Source: Clostridiales bacterium | GTDB lineage: Bacteria > Bacillota > Clostridia > Oscillospirales > Oscillospiraceae | NCBI GenBank assembly: GCA_902362775.1 | Contig: CABIXV010000007.1 | Location: 91,952-155,951 of the forward strand | Direction: 5' to 3' | DNA: 64,000 nt | In this document: positions 8,579 through 16,783 of the stretch, in pieces | Layout of the letters: the number at the start of each line of letters is the position of its first letter | Position numbering within the stretch: the first letter of the stretch is position 1 | Program-made: the position numbers and the translations under genes | Notes under the pieces: generated by a model | Databases searched by the model: none | What the model was told of the DNA's origin: nothing | The model's input: only the letters and a program-made list of their open reading frames with translations

Positions 8579-9445
8579 TTGAAGGTGCTGTTTGAAAGAA
8601 TAAACGGTGGCGCGGACTGCCTGGATAGACGTTTGGAGCAAGTACAGTTCCTGACAGGAAATTCCTTGAAAATGATCGCTGTTATGGCGATGGTTATTGA
8701 CCACACCTGCAAAATCGTCCTTCAGTGGCTCTTATCAAATTACTGGGGCGTAATGGTGGATACCGGGAAACTATCCTGGGAGCAGTTTGAGAAAATTGAT
8801 TATTTCATTCGATTTGATCTGCAGAGCATAGGTACAATTGCGTTTCCGCTGTTTTGCTTTTTGCTGGCAGAGGGTTTCCAACATACTAGAAACAAGAAGC
8901 GATATATTGGGTTAATGCTTGTATTTGCGCTAATCTCCGAAATACCTTTTGATATAGGATTTTTTAGCAGATATTCGCTTATGGAGGGTACATTTCCGTT
9001 TTATTTAAAATATCAAAATGTATTTTTCACTTTGTTTTTAGGCTTATTGACATTAGCGTGTCTCGAAAGATGCTCGTGCAAATCACAGGTGCGCACTGAT
9101 AAAATTAAGTCAGTGGTTTTGCAAGTTGTCAGTGTGGCGCTTTTTTCTGTAATTGCTGAACTGATACGCTGTGATTACGGGATACAGGGGATCCTGTTCA
9201 TATCCGCGTTCTACGTCTGCCGCAGCCATCGGGTCTATCAAGTGCTGCTGTTCCTTCTGGCATATATGGGGGCGACTGGAAATCAGCCGACTATGTGCAT
9301 CCTTTTTACCTGTCTGCTCATTTTACTCTATAACGGCAGGCGGGGGAAACTGAAATTGAAGCGCTTTTTTTACGTATTCTATCCGCTGCACATTACGATT
9401 TTGTACCTATTCCGATTGCTCTTGGAAAAGTCGATGATAACCTGA
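8579..9445 (+). CDS. TraX family membrane protein
   Basis: 288 residues with about eight hydrophobic segments and the TraX signature order: LKMIAVMAMVIDHTCK near residue 30, IGTIAFPLFCFLLAEGFQHTRNKKRY near 85-110, LISEIPFDIGF near 120, and YPLHITILYLFR at the C-terminus. TraX acetylates F-pilin in E. coli; many Firmicutes carry chromosomal homologues with no pilus and unknown acyl substrate. Start is TTG with GAGG 8 nt upstream (a GTG two codons on is possible). Codons are visibly more AT-rich than in the neighbours, which hints at acquisition by transfer. Confidence 0.8.
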   Translation: MKVLFERINGGADCLDRRLEQVQFLTGNSLKMIAVMAMVIDHTCKIVLQWLLSNYWGVMVDTGKLSWEQFEKIDYFIRFDLQSIGTIAFPLFCFLLAEGFQHTRNKKRYIGLMLVFALISEIPFDIGFFSRYSLMEGTFPFYLKYQNVFFTLFLGLLTLACLERCSCKSQVRTDKIKSVVLQVVSVALFSVIAELIRCDYGIQGILFISAFYVCRSHRVYQVLLFLLAYMGATGNQPTMCILFTCLLILLYNGRRGKLKLKRFFYVFYPLHITILYLFRLLLEKSMIT

Positions 9446-9502
9446 TCGCGCGATTTTGATTTGCCGGGGCACTGGCCCCCTGAAAAAACCTGTGCTGCGC
9501 AT

Positions 9503-9550
9503 AACAAAGTCCTCCGTATGAATTCGATCATGCGGGGGACTCAGTTTGTT
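9503..9550. terminator. Intergenic hairpin between convergent TraX-like gene and buk
   Basis: A 12-bp stem with two G-U pairs (GTCCTCCGTATG with CATGCGGGGGAC), extended by AACAAA/TTTGTT. It lies after both convergent genes, but neither side has a clean U-tract. Confidence 0.45.
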
Positions 9551-9582
9551 AAGCGATAATTCTGTAAGAGCGCAGACTATTG

Positions 9583-10671
9583 TTATCGAATCGGCATAGG
9601 GCAGACGGGGCAGAAAGTATGCACCTGTTCCTGGCCGTTGAGGATACGCAGAGCGCCCAGGGCCAGGGCCTCCATCTCGTTTTCTCCGGGGATGACCACC
9701 ACCCGGCACAGGTTGTGGAGATAGTCGATAACCATGCTGGTGAGCTTTTTGGAGTTGGCCAGCCCCCCAGTGAGGATGACCGCGTCGATCAGCTCATGGA
9801 AGCAGCCCAGCATGATTCCAACGCCCTTGGCGATCTGGAGGGCTTGGGCCTGGTAGACCAGGGCCGCCCACTCATCCCCGTCCTCGATACGGCGCTCCAC
9901 CTCCCGGCAGTCATGGGTGCCCAGCAGGGCGGACATCCCACCCTCCCCCCGAAGCTTTTTCAGCATCTGGGCCTTGGTGTACTTGCCCGAGTAGCACAGA
10001 TCCACCACATACAGCATATTCAAACTGCCCGCCCGGTCCGGGGAAAAGGGGCCGGCGTCGTCGGACACAGAGTCGATGATGCGCCCGTGGCTGTGTGCGG
10101 AAATGGAAATTCCACCCCCCAAATGGGCCACGACCAAATTCATATCCTCGTATTTCCGGCCCATGGCCTGGGCGTATTTGTGGCTGGTGGCTCTGGCGTT
10201 GAGGACGTGGCAGAAGCTGGTGCGGGTGACCTCCTTAAAGCCAGTGACACGGGCCTCCGGGGGCAGCTCATCACTGGTGACCGCGTCGTAGATATAGGCG
10301 GGGATGCGCAGCGGTTCAGCAAATTCCCGGGCCATCAATCCACCCAGGTTGGAGGCGTGGTCAAACACTGTGTGGTGGAGCAGGCAGTCGGTCAAGTTGT
10401 CATCCACCACATAGCCGCCGGCCACGATATTAGGAATGATGCCGCCCCGCCCTACCACAGCGGAAAGCTGCGTCAGGTCAAAGCCCTCCTGGGCCAGCCA
10501 GCTTCGGACCAGGGCCACCCGGTAGTCTAACTGGTCGTTGAGGGCAGGATAGGGGGACAGGTCCTGGTTGGTGTGCCCGATGCTTTTGAGCATCAACGGG
10601 TGCTCATCCTCGTAGACAGCGGCCTTGGTGCTGGTGGAGCCTGGGTTGAGGACTAAGATCTTGTGGGACAT
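9583..10671 (-). CDS. buk: Butyrate kinase
   Basis: Converts butyryl phosphate and ADP to butyrate and ATP. The 362 residues carry the acetokinase-family phosphate motifs NPGSTSTKAAVY (about 9-20), HLGGGISISAH (about 190) and the C-terminal LTGGLANSKKLT adenine-binding strand. HTVFDHASNLGGLMAREFA is typical of butyrate kinases rather than acetate kinases. It follows ptb by 12 nt with AGGAGG 8 nt before the ATG, giving the classical ptb-buk operon. The genes sit in reaction order: Ptb makes butyryl phosphate, Buk makes ATP from it. A branched-chain acyl substrate is possible. Confidence 0.93.
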   Translation of the reverse strand: MSHKILVLNPGSTSTKAAVYEDEHPLMLKSIGHTNQDLSPYPALNDQLDYRVALVRSWLAQEGFDLTQLSAVVGRGGIIPNIVAGGYVVDDNLTDCLLHHTVFDHASNLGGLMAREFAEPLRIPAYIYDAVTSDELPPEARVTGFKEVTRTSFCHVLNARATSHKYAQAMGRKYEDMNLVVAHLGGGISISAHSHGRIIDSVSDDAGPFSPDRAGSLNMLYVVDLCYSGKYTKAQMLKKLRGEGGMSALLGTHDCREVERRIEDGDEWAALVYQAQALQIAKGVGIMLGCFHELIDAVILTGGLANSKKLTSMVIDYLHNLCRVVVIPGENEMEALALGALRILNGQEQVHTFCPVCPMPIR

Positions 10672-10683
10672 GTCAGCTTCCTC

Positions 10684-11583
10684 CTAATCCATGGCGGCGC
10701 AGAGCAGGATAGAGTAATATTTCTCCTCCGGCGTGGCCCCACGGGAATTGATGGTGATAGGGACCGCCGCTCCCAGCACGACTCCGGCCATCTGGCCGCC
10801 GGCCAAGCCATATAGGGCTTTGCCCAGTACGTTGCCCACGGCGATAGCGGGGACCAGCAGAATGTCCGCGTCCCCGGCCACCGGGCTGTGGTAGCCCTTC
10901 ACCAGAGCCGCCTCGCGGTCGGTGGCCAGGTCCAGAGAGATGGGCCCTTCCACGATACAGGGACCGAATTCCCCCCGCTCTCCCGCTTCTTTTAGTGACA
11001 GGGCGTCCCCGGTTTCAGGCATAGCGGGATTCACCGTTTCCACAGCGCACAAGGCGGCGGCCTTGGGCCGTTCATAGCCCAGGAAGCGGCAGAAGTCCAC
11101 CGCGTTTTTCAGGATATGGCCTTTCTGCTCCAGATTGGGGGCTACTACCATACCGCCGTCGGTGATGAATAGCAGCTTGTGGTAGCGGGGCACATCCAAA
11201 ATAGCCACATGGGACATGACCTGGCTGGCCCGAATGCCTGTTTCCCGGTGGACCACCGCCTTGAGCAGAGTGCCGGTCTGAAGCATCCCCTTGATGAGGA
11301 TATCCCCCTTTCCCTCCCGGATAAGAGCGACAGAGCGGGCAGCGCACTCCAGATCATCCTGGGCGTCTACGATCTGTTCTGGAGAGAGCTCCTCCCCCAG
11401 ACTGCGGGCAATGGATCGGATCTCGTTCCGTCGGCCCACCAAGATGGGGCGGATCAGCCCGTCTCGGCGGGCGGCAAAGACTGCCTGTAAGGTGTGTTCG
11501 TCATGGGCCGCGGCTACCACCGCCTCCCTGGGGGAGAGATGTTGCAGCCGGCTCTTCAGAGCTGAAAAACTCGAGATGACCAT
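10684..11583 (-). CDS. ptb: Phosphate butyryltransferase
   Basis: Converts butyryl-CoA and phosphate to butyryl phosphate and CoA, feeding butyrate kinase encoded just downstream. 299 residues with the PTA/PTB fold: AVVAAAHDEHTLQAV near the start, DILIKGMLQTGTLLKAVV (about 93-110), LLFITDGGMVVAPNLEQK (about 136-153) and the C-terminal AVGNVLGKALYGLAGG motif. AGAGGA precedes the ATG closely. The upstream region faces the tRNA-Thr gene; no clear ptb promoter was found, the best -10 being TAGAAT with a poor -35. Confidence 0.93.
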   Translation of the reverse strand: MVISSFSALKSRLQHLSPREAVVAAAHDEHTLQAVFAARRDGLIRPILVGRRNEIRSIARSLGEELSPEQIVDAQDDLECAARSVALIREGKGDILIKGMLQTGTLLKAVVHRETGIRASQVMSHVAILDVPRYHKLLFITDGGMVVAPNLEQKGHILKNAVDFCRFLGYERPKAAALCAVETVNPAMPETGDALSLKEAGERGEFGPCIVEGPISLDLATDREAALVKGYHSPVAGDADILLVPAIAVGNVLGKALYGLAGGQMAGVVLGAAVPITINSRGATPEEKYYSILLCAAMD

Positions 11584-11668
11584 GGGCGTCCTCTTTTCTG
11601 TCAGTTTGTCGCACCTATTCTAACATTCCAGAGAAAAAAAGTATAGGGCAAATTTGCTGTCCTTCCCC

Positions 11669-11697
11669 TTGACGGATGGGACCGGAATCGGTATAAT
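11669..11697 (+). promoter_or_regulatory. Promoter of tRNA-Thr
   Basis: TTGACG (11669-11674), 17-nt spacer, TATAAT (11692-11697), ending 14 nt before the mature tRNA. Confidence 0.9.
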
Positions 11698-11711
11698 ATC
11701 ATTTGTTATCC

Positions 11712-11786
11712 GCTAGTGTGGCTCAGGGGTAGAGCAGCTCACTCGTAATGAGCAGGCCGTGGGTTCGATTCCCACCACTAGCTCCA
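11712..11786 (+). tRNA. tRNA-Thr (anticodon CGT)
   Basis: All arms can be folded: acceptor GCTAGTG with CACTAGC, D stem GCTC/GAGC, anticodon stem GCTCA/TGAGC with loop CTCGTAA (anticodon CGT, reads ACG), T stem GTGGG/CCCAC with TTCGATT loop, discriminator T and an encoded CCA. Single-gene transcript with its own promoter and terminator. Confidence 0.97.
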
Positions 11787-11823
11787 CGTCGGAGCAAAGT
11801 CCGCTTTGCTCCGACGTCTTTTT
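11786..11823 (+). terminator. Terminator of tRNA-Thr
   Basis: Perfect 14-bp stem starting ACGTCGGAGC, TCCG loop, then CTTTTTAT; it begins at the last base of the CCA end. Confidence 0.92.
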
Positions 11824-11911
11824 ATGCCTGGGGCAAAAAAGACGTCATCCGCCCGCTTCCCTGCTCCTCCTTTTCAACTGCGGCCCGCTCCGCTAGGCAC
11901 ACAGTTGGTGG

Positions 11912-11935
11912 GCCGCCCTGTGGGCGGCATTTTTC
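11912..11935 (+). terminator. Orphan terminator-like hairpin 1
   Basis: GCCGCCC-TGT-GGGCGGC followed by ATTTTT. No gene I can recognise lies between it and the tRNA terminator (11824-11911), so it may end a small RNA or be a remnant. Confidence 0.6.
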
Positions 11936-11970
11936 GCCATGAAGAAATATCGATTTTGACCGTCCCTGCC

Positions 11971-12010
11971 AGCTCGTCGCAAGCGATATGTCGCTTGCGA
12001 CGAGCTTTTT
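11971..12010 (+). terminator. Orphan terminator-like hairpin 2
   Basis: Perfect 16-bp stem AGCTCGTCGCAAGCGA with its complement, TATG loop, then TTTTT on the plus strand. No plus-strand gene precedes it. Confidence 0.7.
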
Positions 12011-12018
12011 CATTGTAA

Positions 12019-12048
12019 AGAAAGACACGACTTACGTCGTGCCTTTCT
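12019..12048 (-). terminator. Terminator of the mnmA-metG operon
   Basis: 13-bp stem with one G-U pair (AGAAAGACACGAC/GTCGTGCCTTTCT), then TTTAC on the minus strand, 38 nt after the metG stop. Confidence 0.6.
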
Positions 12049-12085
12049 GAAAAAATAGGAAGTTTTCGATCATCAGCCCATGCAC

Positions 12086-14056
12086 TCAGCACATCTTGGC
12101 GCCAGCGGGGATCTTGTCGTCCAGCATAAGCAGATTCAGGACCTCAGCGCCCTTCTCAGTGTGGACGGCGGAGATGAGCATACCGTTGGACTCCAGGCCC
12201 ATCATTTTCCGGGGCGGCAGGTTGACGATAGCCATGAGGGTCTTGCCTACCAGGTCCTCCGGCTTGTACCATTTGGCGATGCCGGACAGGATCTGACGGT
12301 CGGTACCGGTGCCGTCGTCCAGGGTGAATTTCAGCAGCTTCTCGCTCTTCTTCACATTCTCACAGGCCTTGACCTTGACTGCTCGGAAGTCAGACTTACA
12401 GAAGGTGTCAAAGTCCACCTTGGCCTCCAGCTGGGGCTCTATTTCCAGGTCCGGGAGGGCGGACTTCCGGGCGGCTTCAGCCGCCGCCTCCAACTGGGCC
12501 AGGGCCTTCTCTGTGTCTACACGGGGGAACAGGTTTTCCCCCCGCTGGACGGTGACATCCCTCCGCAGGGAGCCGTAGACGGCGGCGCTGTCCCAGGTGC
12601 GGCACTCCTGGCAGGCGCCGATTTGGTCCAGTACCTTTCCGGCGGAGCCGGGGATAAAGGGGGTCAGCAGGATACCGGATACCCGCAGTACCTCCAGCAG
12701 GTTATACATGACCCGTGCCAGACGGGGACCGTTGGCCTCCATGTCCTTGGCCAGCACCCAGGGGGCGTTCTCGTCGATATACTTGTTGGCCCGGCCGATG
12801 ACCTTAAAGATTTCCGCCAGGGCGTTCTGGAAGGCGTAGTGCTCCATCTGCTCCTCATACTTGGCGCGCAGGGAGGAGATGAGCTCCACCATCTCCCTGT
12901 CCATCTCCCCGTCTTCCGACTGATCTTCGGGCAGGGTGCCACCGAAATACTTGCCTACCATGGACACGGTTCGGGAGAGGAGGTTGCCCAGGTCGTTGGC
13001 CAGGTCCACATTGATAGTCTGAATCAGCGCTTCGTTGGAGAAGTTGCCGTCAGAGCCGAAGGGGAAGGTGCGCAGCAGGAAGAACCGCAGGGCGTCCACC
13101 CCGAACATCTCAGCCAGGATATAGGGGTCCACCACGTTACCCTTGCTCTTGGACATCTTGCCGCCGTCCAGCAGCAGCCAGCCGTGGCCAAAGACTTTCT
13201 TGGGCAGAGGCATCTCCATACTCATAAGCATGGCAGGCCAGATGATGGAGTGGAAGCGGACGATCTCCTTACCAACAAAGTGAACGTCGGCGGGCCAGAA
13301 CTTTTCATAGTCGTGGTACTTGTCGTTGAACAGGCCCAGAGCGGTGGTGTAGTTGAACAGGGCGTCCACCCACACATAGACCACGTGACCGGGGTCGAAG
13401 TCCACGGGCACGCCCCAGGTAAAGGAGGTCCGGGATACGCACAGGTCCTCCAGACCGGGCTTTATAAAGTTGTTCACCATCTCGTTGACCCGGCTGCGGG
13501 GCTCCAGAAAATCGGTGTCCTCCAGCAGATGCTGGATGCGGTCGGCGTACTTGGAGAGTTTGAAAAAGTAGGCTTCCTCCTCCGCATCTTGGACGTCTCG
13601 CCCGCAGTCGGGGCACTTGCCATCTACCAGTTGGGATTCGGTCCAGAAGGACTCGCAAGGCTTACAGTACTTGCCTATATACTTACCCTTGTAGATGTCG
13701 CCCTTTTCATACATCTTTTTAAAGATCTTTTGAATGGCGGATACGTGATAATCGTCGGTGGTGCGGATGAAACGGTCGTTGCTGATGTTCATCAGCTTCC
13801 ACAGATCCTTGACTCCCTTGGGACCCTCCACGATGCCGTCTACGAACTCCTTGGGAGTAACGCCGGCCTCCTTGGCCTTGTCCTCGATTTTCTGGCCGTG
13901 TTCATCTGTACCTGTGAGGAACAGGACCTCATAGCCGGTCAGCCGCTTATAGCGGGCCATGGCGTCGGTGGCTACGGTGCAGTAGGTGTGGCCGATGTGC
14001 AGCTTATCGCTGGGATAGTAGATGGGTGTGGTGATATAAAAACGCTTTTTATCCAT
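12086..14056 (-). CDS. metG: Methionine--tRNA ligase
   Basis: Charges tRNA-Met with methionine. 656 residues: Rossmann domain with HIGH (20-23) and TGTDEHGQKIEDKA, a zinc knuckle with Cys132, Cys135, Cys149 and Cys152, KMSKS at 301-305, a helical anticodon-binding domain, and a C-terminal tRNA-binding OB fold (about 555-656) containing FRAVKVKACENVKKSEKLL. The fused OB domain is normal for Firmicute enzymes. ATG with GGAGG 10 nt upstream. It is the last gene of a minus-strand run headed by mnmA, 26 nt after an uncharacterised membrane protein gene. Confidence 0.97.
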   Translation of the reverse strand: MDKKRFYITTPIYYPSDKLHIGHTYCTVATDAMARYKRLTGYEVLFLTGTDEHGQKIEDKAKEAGVTPKEFVDGIVEGPKGVKDLWKLMNISNDRFIRTTDDYHVSAIQKIFKKMYEKGDIYKGKYIGKYCKPCESFWTESQLVDGKCPDCGRDVQDAEEEAYFFKLSKYADRIQHLLEDTDFLEPRSRVNEMVNNFIKPGLEDLCVSRTSFTWGVPVDFDPGHVVYVWVDALFNYTTALGLFNDKYHDYEKFWPADVHFVGKEIVRFHSIIWPAMLMSMEMPLPKKVFGHGWLLLDGGKMSKSKGNVVDPYILAEMFGVDALRFFLLRTFPFGSDGNFSNEALIQTINVDLANDLGNLLSRTVSMVGKYFGGTLPEDQSEDGEMDREMVELISSLRAKYEEQMEHYAFQNALAEIFKVIGRANKYIDENAPWVLAKDMEANGPRLARVMYNLLEVLRVSGILLTPFIPGSAGKVLDQIGACQECRTWDSAAVYGSLRRDVTVQRGENLFPRVDTEKALAQLEAAAEAARKSALPDLEIEPQLEAKVDFDTFCKSDFRAVKVKACENVKKSEKLLKFTLDDGTGTDRQILSGIAKWYKPEDLVGKTLMAIVNLPPRKMMGLESNGMLISAVHTEKGAEVLNLLMLDDKIPAGAKMC

Positions 14057-14082
14057 AGTAAAGCAGCCTCCAATTTATCATG

Positions 14083-14952
14083 TTATTCCTCGTCCGGAAT
14101 GGAGCTCTCCTCGCGTTCAGCCCCAGAGGGCATTCGCTCTCCGGCGGGGAAGGAATTGTTGGACAGTAGCGCATATCCATAGCCCAGCAGAGAGAGGAGA
14201 AAGGCAGCGGTTAGAGCTAGCTGGAACCAGCTGGGGCCGTCAGCCAGAGAGATTATCCCCAATGAGATGCCCAGCGAAGCGCAGAAGGTAAGCAGCTGAG
14301 GGTGGGAGCGGCCAAAGAAGAAACCAGCGGCGAAGTAGTGGCACAGCATCATCAGAATGGTAGCTGCCAGGGAGAAGCCGTACCGCATGGCGACGGGGTC
14401 AGTGCCGTGGAGCAGGTGGGTGGCAAATAACCAGCACAGCCCGGTATAGCCTGGAAGGACAGAGAGCAGGGAAGTCAGCCGGTCCAGCTGGCCCCGATAG
14501 GCGGCCCGTCCGACCAGCAGCAGGGCGGCTCCGGAGCCAAAGGTGAGCAGGACCGTCAACAGCAGGACGGGCAGCAGGGCGGCGGGATAGGCGGACAGGT
14601 AGGCGTCCCGGCTGATGCGGAAGAGTTGGAACTGGTCCATCCACTCCAGCAGGCCCAGCAGGCCGGCCCCTAAAAAACAGAAGCCGGAGGCGGCCATCAG
14701 TCCCATAAAACCGGGAGAGGGACAGAAAAAGGTGTCCAGGAATCCCTCCGGCCTCCTTTTTCCACGGCAGAGGACAAGAAAGGCCGGGACCAGGAGAGCC
14801 GTCAGGGCGAGCAGGGCAAAGGTGGCCGGCGCCCCGTGGAGATAGAGTTGAGTCTGGGCATCATAGGCGGACAGCCACTGCCAGCGGCGCAGTCCAAAGC
14901 CCGCCAGGCCGCCCCCCAGGGCCAGACCCGGCAGGATGATTTCTTTTCGCAT
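14083..14952 (-). CDS. Uncharacterised multi-pass membrane protein
   Basis: 289 residues with about seven to eight hydrophobic helices and a charged C-terminal tail rich in Glu and Ser. I do not recognise the family. Visible features are a short basic N-terminus, a basic cytoplasmic loop CRGKRRPEGF near residue 65 and a WMDQFQLFRISRDAY segment near 105-118. ATG at 14952 has GGAGG 11 nt upstream. It sits between a small membrane protein gene and metG in one transcript, but nothing in the sequence ties its role to tRNA metabolism. Confidence 0.75.
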   Translation of the reverse strand: MRKEIILPGLALGGGLAGFGLRRWQWLSAYDAQTQLYLHGAPATFALLALTALLVPAFLVLCRGKRRPEGFLDTFFCPSPGFMGLMAASGFCFLGAGLLGLLEWMDQFQLFRISRDAYLSAYPAALLPVLLLTVLLTFGSGAALLLVGRAAYRGQLDRLTSLLSVLPGYTGLCWLFATHLLHGTDPVAMRYGFSLAATILMMLCHYFAAGFFFGRSHPQLLTFCASLGISLGIISLADGPSWFQLALTAAFLLSLLGYGYALLSNNSFPAGERMPSGAEREESSIPDEE

Positions 14953-15064
14953 TGTATTGTGTGCCTCCTTAAACGGAGAAAGAAGTCGTGCCCACTATCA
15001 TATACCAGTTTCCTCCAAAAAGCAACAGATATACCAGAGGGCTGCGGGCCTGGAAAAAGAGGGC

Positions 15065-15367
15065 CTATTTGCCGCCATTCCAGCGGTCCTGGCCTTTCCC
15101 GCCGAACTGGAACCACAGGGCCAGAATCAGCAAGATGACACCGATGATTGTGCAGGCGCCGCTGAACAGGGGGGAGATGAGCCCGTTCCGCTCGAGCAAC
15201 ACGGTAATGGACAGAAAAACCAGGTTGCCAAAGAGCAGGGTGCGGGCAGTGGGGTCCATCCGCTTCCTGGCGCGGTCCTTCTCGTCGGCCAGCTTGGCCT
15301 GATTGGCCTGACGTTTGGCATTGATGGTGGACTGGGAGTGGCGCTTTTTATACTTCTTGTGGCTCAT
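15065..15367 (-). CDS. Small membrane protein, uncharacterised
   Basis: 100 residues. The first 40 are very basic and hydrophilic (MSHKKYKKRHSQSTINAKRQ), followed by two transmembrane segments at about 44-60 and 67-88 and a short Gly/Lys-rich end. The likely topology is both ends in the cytoplasm. AAGGAG lies 11 nt before the ATG. It lies 33 nt after mnmA in the same operon. No family is recognised. Confidence 0.7.
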   Translation of the reverse strand: MSHKKYKKRHSQSTINAKRQANQAKLADEKDRARKRMDPTARTLLFGNLVFLSITVLLERNGLISPLFSGACTIIGVILLILALWFQFGGKGQDRWNGGK

Positions 15368-15400
15368 GGGTCAGGGAGCTCCTTTCGTATCTGTGAGGAA

Positions 15401-16477
15401 TCAGGGGGTAATGGTGGCCCCACCTACCACCGTGTCACCGTCATACAGGACCACGGCTTGGCCGGGAGTGATGGCCCGTTGAGGCTGGTCAAAAGCGAGG
15501 TGGATGGTGTCCGGCCCGGTCTGCTCCACAGTGCAGGGCTGCTCCGCCATGCGGTAGCGGACCTTGGCCCGCAGGCGGACAGGAGCAGAAAGGTGGTCAC
15601 AGGCGATGAGGTTCAGATCCGCCGCCGTGAGGGTGGAGCCATACAGGCTGTCATTGCAGGAGAGTACCACGGAGTTATCCTGGGGCCGGACCTCCTTGAC
15701 ATAGAGGCGCCCACGGGTGGAGGATACCCCCAGCCCCCGCCGCTGGCCCAGGGTGTAGTCGATGATGCCGGTGTGGGCCCCCAGGACCGCTCCGCCCTCA
15801 TCTAAAAAGGGGCCGGAGGGATAGCTCTTTCCAGTATACTGGCGGATAAAGGAGCCGTAGTCCCCGTCGGGGATGAAGCAGATGTCCTGGCTGTCCCCCT
15901 TCTTGGCGTTGATGAGGTCAGCTTGGGCGGCAATGGAGCGGACCTCCTCCTTGGACAGAGCGCCCAGGGGAAACAGGGAGCGGGAGAGCTGCTCCTGGTT
16001 TAGACCAGCCAGCACATAGCTCTGGTCCTTCTCCGGATGGGCCGCCTTCTTCAGCAGCCAGCGGCCGCTCCCCCGGTCCAGCTCCAGCCGGGCGTAATGG
16101 CCGGTGGCCACCTTATCCCGGCCTGACTCCAAGGCCTGCTGGAGTAAAAAGCCGAATTTGACATACCGGTTGCAGACCACGCAGGGATTAGGGGTAAGCC
16201 CCCGCTCATAGGCGGAGGTAAAGGTGTCCAGAACATGGGAGCGGAAAGGGGCGCGGGCATCAAGCACATAGAAGGGAATACCCAGCTTCCCAGCCACGGA
16301 CCGGGCGTCCTCCACGCCATCTGGAGGTCTGCCATCCTCCCGGCTCCCGTTGACCAGCGCGCCATCAAACATCTTCAGCATAACGCCCACTAGGTCGTGT
16401 CCCTCCTGCTGAAGCAGCCAGGCGGCGGTGGAGCTGTCCACACCACCGCTCATGGCCACAGCGATTCGATTTTGCAT
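15401..16477 (-). CDS. mnmA: tRNA-specific 2-thiouridylase MnmA
   Basis: Puts the 2-thio group on U34 of tRNA-Lys, -Glu and -Gln using sulfur relayed from a cysteine desulfurase. 358 residues: PP-loop SGGVDSS at 10-16, catalytic pair Cys99 or Cys102 (NPCVVCNRYVKF) and Cys200 (GDSQDICFIPDGDYG), then the central and C-terminal beta domains. These match the E. coli Cys102/Cys199 arrangement. The ATG at 16477 is set by AGGAGG 9 nt upstream; an in-frame extension further upstream contains the promoter. First gene of the mnmA-orf-orf-metG run. Confidence 0.95.
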   Translation of the reverse strand: MQNRIAVAMSGGVDSSTAAWLLQQEGHDLVGVMLKMFDGALVNGSREDGRPPDGVEDARSVAGKLGIPFYVLDARAPFRSHVLDTFTSAYERGLTPNPCVVCNRYVKFGFLLQQALESGRDKVATGHYARLELDRGSGRWLLKKAAHPEKDQSYVLAGLNQEQLSRSLFPLGALSKEEVRSIAAQADLINAKKGDSQDICFIPDGDYGSFIRQYTGKSYPSGPFLDEGGAVLGAHTGIIDYTLGQRRGLGVSSTRGRLYVKEVRPQDNSVVLSCNDSLYGSTLTAADLNLIACDHLSAPVRLRAKVRYRMAEQPCTVEQTGPDTIHLAFDQPQRAITPGQAVVLYDGDTVVGGATITP

Positions 16478-16541
16478 ATGGGGACACCTCCTGCCGGGAC
16501 AAATAAGGGTCAATCCGGCGATTTGCCGAAATTCGTTACAA

Positions 16542-16570
16542 AGTATATCACACTTTGGCCCTTGTATCAA
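16542..16570 (-). promoter_or_regulatory. Promoter of the mnmA-metG operon
   Basis: TTGATA (16565-16570), 17-nt spacer, TATACT (16542-16547). Confidence 0.8.
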
Positions 16571-16677
16571 CCAAAAAGGCCAGAAAGAGGAAAGAAAGTT
16601 CCCGTTTTCTCTGGTTTCTTCAAAAAATATATGTTGTATCCGTTGGTAAAAAATAAGAGGCGACATACAAGATGTAG

Positions 16678-16706
16678 TGGACAAAACAAAAAGGACATGG
16701 TATACT
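16678..16706 (+). promoter_or_regulatory. Promoter of nrdD
   Basis: TGGACA (16678-16683), 17-nt spacer, TATACT (16701-16706), giving a leader of about 70 nt. Confidence 0.75.
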
Positions 16707-16757
16707 TCTCCCCTGACAGTGTCTGGCGGCCATGCCGCCGGTTAGATAGTATACCAT
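16697..16757. repeat. Inverted repeat spanning the nrdD -10 box and leader
   Basis: ATGGTATACT (16697-16706) and AGTATACCAT (16748-16757) form a perfect 10-bp inverted repeat with a GC-rich hairpin (GGCGGC/GCCGCC) between them. The left arm contains the -10 hexamer. It does not fit the NrdR box consensus as I know it. Confidence 0.5.
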
Positions 16758-16783
16758 AAAGATACGGGAGAGGGAGACCAGCT

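Noticed and set aside
9583..10671. Acetate kinase as an alternative for buk
   Set aside because: The gene lies directly behind ptb and has butyrate kinase-type sequence and length (362 rather than about 400 residues).
12080..14182. A 700-codon open frame on the plus strand opposite metG
   Set aside because: It is the antisense shadow of GC-rich metG; it has no ribosome-binding site and composition unlike a protein, whereas metG shows all expected motifs. Similar long shadows opposite nrdD, pyk and the aminotransferase were rejected for the same reason.
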